Source: an uncultured Oceanospirillaceae bacterium | GTDB lineage: Bacteria > Pseudomonadota > Gammaproteobacteria > Pseudomonadales > Balneatricaceae | Reading direction: 5' to 3' | Length of the DNA: 64,000 nt | Assembly (NCBI GenBank): GCA_937136055.1 | Contig: CAKZOD010000074.1 | Span: forward strand, 1-64,000 | Shown: piece by piece, positions 60,849 to 64,000 of the stretch | How the letters are laid out: every line of letters starts with the position of its first letter | Numbering within the stretch: position 1 is the first letter of the stretch | The notes under the pieces: generated by a model | What the model was told of the DNA's origin: nothing | Databases searched by the model: none | The model's input: only the letters and a program-made list of their open reading frames with translations | Translations under genes and position numbers: made by a program

Positions 60849-61730
60849 TTATGTGCTTTTTGAATGCGCCAGGGGCAAGTAGATTTCGGTTAATAGCTCT
60901 GTTGGTGCAACTTCCCTTGGATTGTTGAGGTAGATTTCAAAACAGGGTGCGTCGGCCACTTCAACATCTGAGTTAACTAGCCACACACTATAAAGGTACT
61001 GATAGGCAGATTTTAAATCAGCATAGGGACCTTTATGCTGTAACACAGCATATTGTCCGCCGCCAATTGTTTGCTGGTGCATATGTGCAGTGAGTGAAGG
61101 GGTTTCACAATTACTTAGCTCAACACAAGCAGCCGAACGTAGGTCAGGTTCTGCCACGCTGTCTGGATCATCGTAATAAATACCCACCATTTTTTGAGTA
61201 TTGGCAAAGAGTCCATTCATTCCGACCCAACCTAAGAGTTTCTCAAAAGCGTTGCCAATATTCATATAACTGCCAGTGTGGTTAAGGGCGATAACATCAA
61301 AGGCTTCTATTTGTTTAATACTAACTTGAGGGTGTGACATAGCAAAGTTTCCTTGTTCAGGTTTATTGATTAACAGCTGCAGCTCTTGATGAGAGCCTAA
61401 CAACCGATACTTTGCTGGTGGGGATCCATAATATTCATTGAACACACGGTTGAAGGCTTGCACTGAGCTGTAACCTGATGCTTTTGCTATTGAGCTAATA
61501 GCCTGATCAGAGTTGACTAAGTCTCCAGCAGCGCGATGCAAGCGTAAACGCCTGACCGTACTCACAATAGATTCTCCATAGATGCCTTGGTAAACCCGGT
61601 GCCAGTGATAAGAAGACATACAGGCGATATCGGCCAATCTATTTAAATCTAGCGGTTGGTCTAGATGTTGGTAAATATGATCGATGACGTTTTGTAGACG
61701 TTTGTGATAAAGCGTTGTTGTGGCAACCAT
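60849..61730 (-). CDS. AraC-family regulator with C-terminal GyrI-like effector domain
   Basis: This 293-aa protein has an N-terminal AraC DNA-binding pair (about 1-110: LNRLADIACMSSYHWHRVYQ and ISSIAKASGYSSVQAFNRVFNEYYGSPPAKYR). A GyrI-like small-molecule domain (about 130-293) has VSIKQIEAFDVIALNHTGSY, VGIYYDDPDSV, GGQYAVLQHKGPYADLKSAYQYLY and FEIYLNNP. The architecture matches Rob/SbmC-type regulators that sense amphipathic or toxic compounds. ATG 61730 is chosen because GGAG lies 10 nt before it; 61739 has it too close. Confidence 0.85.
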   Translation of the reverse strand: MVATTTLYHKRLQNVIDHIYQHLDQPLDLNRLADIACMSSYHWHRVYQGIYGESIVSTVRRLRLHRAAGDLVNSDQAISSIAKASGYSSVQAFNRVFNEYYGSPPAKYRLLGSHQELQLLINKPEQGNFAMSHPQVSIKQIEAFDVIALNHTGSYMNIGNAFEKLLGWVGMNGLFANTQKMVGIYYDDPDSVAEPDLRSAACVELSNCETPSLTAHMHQQTIGGGQYAVLQHKGPYADLKSAYQYLYSVWLVNSDVEVADAPCFEIYLNNPREVAPTELLTEIYLPLAHSKST

Positions 61731-61922
61731 TGTTGGCATTCTCCAGAAGTGCACTGTGACGAATATTATGCTGTTTTCCCAACAGCGAGGAAACTTTACC
61801 ACTACAGCTTTTATCAATTCTTGCGCACTTGAGAGTGATCTAACTGCCCTAACCGTAAATATGAAACATTAAAAAGTGTCCAATGTTGAAATTATTTAAC
61901 ATTTAGATCAAAAAACACCCAA

Positions 61923-61970
61923 AACCTGTAACTTGTTACAGGTTATTTTTGCTATTAAATGCTGTAAAGT
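61923..61970 (+). promoter_or_regulatory. lux-box-like palindrome with a suitably spaced -10 element
   Basis: A 22-bp perfect palindrome (61923-61944) contains ACCTGTA-N6-TACAGGT (61924-61943). This matches all 14 arm positions of the Vibrio fischeri lux box. A -10-like TAAAGT sits at 61965-61970, so the predicted start near 61977 puts the box centre at about -43, the standard class II position for LuxR activators. It lies between divergent genes, so it could act leftwards (AraC-GyrI) or rightwards (50-aa membrane protein). No luxR or luxI is in the window. Confidence 0.6.
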
Positions 61971-62127
61971 GAGTAAATAAATTAAGCGTATCCTAGATAA
62001 GACAAGAGAGTCGCTATTTTCAGGTGCACTTGTTTGCTGCAATTATTTTAAATAGTTGTAGTACTGGCTCGACGCCAGACCAAAAAGGATTCAAGCGTGC
62101 AATCAAAAATAATAAGAAGGTATTGTA

Positions 62128-62280
62128 ATGAAAGAGATGGATTCCTCTTTAAGTGAGCAACCGCTGCAAAGCTCAGAGCTTTCTAAATTGACACGAAAGC
62201 ATATCTTAATGCTTAACCTCGCTTTTTTAGCGCTTTCAATGCTGGGGGCTGTAGCGTTCATCATTGTTAAAACACATTAG
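62128..62280 (+). CDS. Small single-span membrane protein, 50 aa
   Basis: The open frame has a good ribosome site, AAGAAGG, 8 nt before ATG. A polar, acidic N-terminus (MKEMDSSLSEQPLQSSELSKLTRKH) is followed by one hydrophobic segment (ILMLNLAFLALSMLGAVAFIIV, about 26-47) and a KTH tail. No family is recognised. The expected topology is N-in or N-out tail-anchor-like, undetermined. It lies about 150 nt downstream of the lux-box-like promoter and is its nearest rightward gene. Confidence 0.6.
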   Translation: MKEMDSSLSEQPLQSSELSKLTRKHILMLNLAFLALSMLGAVAFIIVKTH

Positions 62281-62368
62281 CTAGGCTGTTATTGTATTGC
62301 ATAAAATGATCTAAGTTGCATAATAAGCTGTTAAAAAATAATCGCTTTTCGTTAATCTTGGCAGGTTT

Positions 62369-62863
62369 ATGCACAATACTCTCAAATCCTCATTTCCCCC
62401 TCAGTTCATAGATGGCAATAGCGCTCAAGAGCATATCTCTATTCTCGCTAACAACTATCAACAATATTTTTCTGAACCCATGATAATAGGCTTTAGCGAA
62501 AAGGATTTATTACAGGCTATTTGGCAAGGTGACTTTGTGGTGCTTTCCCATGGCACAGAGGAAGACCCTATTTTTAATTTCGCTAATCTATGTGCGCAGC
62601 AATTGTTTGAAATGGATTTTGAAACCATTACCCAGTTACCATCACGCAAGTCAGCAGGGCCGAGTACCCAACAAGAGCGCAACCGTTTAATGTCACAAGT
62701 AACCACAAAAGGCTGTATCGATGATTATTCAGGAATCAGAGTATCAGCAACAGGTAAGCAGTTTTATATAGAGCGCGCTAAAGTGTGGAATTTAACAGAT
62801 GAAAGCGGTGAGTATTACGGGCAAGCTGCGATGTTTAGTGATTGGAAAGTGATAAATGAGTAA
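62369..62863 (+). CDS. MEKHLA-domain protein
   Basis: This 164-aa soluble protein closely fits the bacterial stand-alone MEKHLA family, a PAS-related sensory fold. It has VVLSHGTEEDPIFNFANLCAQQLFEMDF, LPSRKSAGPSTQQERNRLM, GCIDDYSGIRVSATGKQFYIERAKVWNL and a C-terminal GQAAMFSDW. Ligand and role are unknown. It starts 88 bp after the 50-aa membrane protein gene on the same strand, so the two may be co-transcribed. Confidence 0.88.
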   Translation: MHNTLKSSFPPQFIDGNSAQEHISILANNYQQYFSEPMIIGFSEKDLLQAIWQGDFVVLSHGTEEDPIFNFANLCAQQLFEMDFETITQLPSRKSAGPSTQQERNRLMSQVTTKGCIDDYSGIRVSATGKQFYIERAKVWNLTDESGEYYGQAAMFSDWKVINE

Positions 62864-62915
62864 AGGGCGCCCATTAAAGGAGAACAGGCGCTGCTTCATT
62901 ACTTGTAGAAATGCG

Positions 62916-64000
62916 CTATGCAATCTTCAATAATGCTTCTTTGTTGGCGAGAAACTCATCGTAAGTGCCTTGGAAGTCATTCATTACATTATCTTTAATT
63001 TCAAGAACACGGGTAGCTAAGCTCGATACAAATTCACGGTCATGGCTGACAAAAATCAGTGTGCCATCGTAGTGCATCAGTGCTTGGTTTAACGCTTCAA
63101 TCGCTTCCATATCCATGTGGTTAGTTGGCTCATCCAGAATCAACACGTTAGTGTCCATCATCATTAACTTGCCAAATAATAGGCGGTTCTTTTCTCCACC
63201 AGAGCAGACACGAGCTTTTTTGTTGAAGTCATTCTCAGTGAATAATAAGCGACCCAGCATAGCTCTGACTTTTAGATCGTCATGCTTAACTGTACGCCAT
63301 TGTGACATCCAATCAAACAAGGTCAGGTCATTATCAAAATCGTCAGAGTTATCTTGCGGGCAATAGCCAACAACGGCATTCTCAGCCCACTTAATTGTCC
63401 CTGCATTGACAGCAAGCTGATCAACTATGCAGCGCAGAAAAGTTGTTTTACCGACACCGTTTTCACCCAGTATTGCTAATTTAGCACCTGCTTCTAAGAT
63501 AACATCACCGCTGTTAAACAGAGTTGTACCATCAAAACCATGGCTGAGCTTTTCAAAGGTAAGTGCTTGGCGATGCAATTTCTTGTGTTGTTTAAAAGAA
63601 AGAGACGGGGTCATTCTGCTTGATGACTTCACATCATCAAGTTTAATTTTATCCATTTTCTTAGCTCGGGAACTCGCTTGTTTCGCTTTAGAGGCATTGG
63701 CACCAAAGCGGTTAACGAAAGCTTGTAGCTCGTCTATTTCTGCGCTCTTTTTAGCGTTTTCAGTATGCAATTGCTCCCGAATTAACGCAGAAGCTTCCAA
63801 GAAGTATTCGTAGTTACCTGGGTAGATACGCAATTCACCGTAGTCAATATCCGCCATGTGCGTGCACACCGAATTGAGGAAGTGGCGATCGTGCGAGATG
63901 ATAATCATTGTGCATTTGCGTTTATTGAGCTCAATGGCTAGCCAGTTGATGGTATCGATATCCAAGTTGTTGGTTGGCTCATCAAGTAACAAAATATCTG
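62916..64000 (-). CDS. ABC-F family ATPase (YbiT-like), 5' part beyond the window
   Basis: Only the C-terminal about 360 residues are present; the frame is still open at base 64000. The visible part starts in the first domain's Walker B ([12 protein letters not shown]) and H-loop ([10 protein letters not shown]). It then runs through the interdomain linker (about 75-130, rich in Lys and Ala) and a complete second ATPase domain: Walker [10 protein letters not shown], signature [12 protein letters not shown], Walker [14 protein letters not shown]-loop [13 protein letters not shown] proteins act on ribosomes rather than membranes. The linker and [10 protein letters not shown] resemble YbiT. It is convergent with the MEKHLA gene. 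Confidence 0.9.
   Translation of the reverse strand, partial: DILLLDEPTNNLDIDTINWLAIELNKRKCTMIIISHDRHFLNSVCTHMADIDYGELRIYPGNYEYFLEASALIREQLHTENAKKSAEIDELQAFVNRFGANASKAKQASSRAKKMDKIKLDDVKSSSRMTPSLSFKQHKKLHRQALTFEKLSHGFDGTTLFNSGDVILEAGAKLAILGENGVGKTTFLRCIVDQLAVNAGTIKWAENAVVGYCPQDNSDDFDNDLTLFDWMSQWRTVKHDDLKVRAMLGRLLFTENDFNKKARVCSGGEKNRLLFGKLMMMDTNVLILDEPTNHMDMEAIEALNQALMHYDGTLIFVSHDREFVSSLATRVLEIKDNVMNDFQGTYDEFLANKEALLKIA

Noticed and set aside
61923..61950. Palindrome plus ATTTTT read as a rho-independent terminator
   Set aside because: The region is between two divergent genes, so no transcript needs to end there. The centre would leave a 2-nt loop, and the arms match a lux box exactly. It remains a fallback interpretation.

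Overview
The window looks like chromosome of a marine-type gammaproteobacterium. The evidence is the housekeeping order NAD kinase - metallophosphatase - rhomboid protease - YeaC - DUF2797 - PepN, a two-subunit (AruF/AruG) arginine succinyltransferase operon with a divergent AraC-type regulator as in pseudomonads and their relatives, and moderate, slightly AT-rich composition. I infer an Oceanospirillales- or Pseudomonadales-like genome but cannot name the genus from the sequence alone. Gene density is high and nothing like an intact prophage, plasmid or insertion sequence is present.

Layout. 0-10.9 kb: tRNA-Val, a PLP-dependent deaminase, the housekeeping block above, a small membrane protein, an AlbA_2-domain protein and a HAD phosphatase. 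10.9-13.5 kb: a small island with the C-terminal stub of a lambda-type phage portal protein, then an AT-rich two-gene module (KAP P-loop NTPase plus a stand-alone FtsH/M41-like HExxH protease) closed by a strong terminator. This is the best candidate here for an undescribed, possibly anti-phage, system. 13.7-23.2 kb: the arginine succinyltransferase (AST) operon astC - M20 hydrolase - aruF - aruG - astD - astB, with an M20 hydrolase in the operon and no recognisable astE. It is divergent from a GlxA-type AraC regulator, and the intergenic region carries matches to the Pseudomonas ArgR half-site. 23.3-25.8 kb: an ABC exporter and a lone type VI sheath gene (tssB).

26-34.2 kb: a mannose-isomerase/epimerase family enzyme convergent with a DeoR-regulated Ugp-like ABC importer cluster that also encodes an EEP phosphodiesterase-type enzyme and a HAD phosphatase. 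34.4-41.1 kb: signalling and transport genes (exported protein, TPR-GGDEF, orphan TRAP binding protein, acetate kinase, GAF-SpoIIE phosphatase). 41.6-55.0 kb: a polyol/sugar catabolic locus (RbsABC-type importer, SorC regulator, aldo/keto reductase, GlpD-like dehydrogenase, class I aldolase, FGGY kinase, divergent Fe-dependent alcohol dehydrogenase and an IclR regulator). The parts suggest kinase, then phospho-polyol dehydrogenase, then aldolase, with the reductases handling the released aldehyde.

55-64 kb: an LpxR-like lipid A deacylase preceded by a 9-bp tandem repeat, a tautomerase/EamA/LysR group, a DsbA-like/pseudo-receiver/GGDEF fusion, a MOSC protein, an AraC-GyrI regulator, a 20-bp palindrome with the arms of a lux box, a 50-residue membrane protein, a MEKHLA protein, and an ABC-F ATPase that runs off the window end.

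A recurring theme is short tandem repeats in intergenic DNA: heptamers at 41399-41419, 53882-54000 and 54114-54190, and a nonamer at 56072-56116. Several lie directly in front of start codons.
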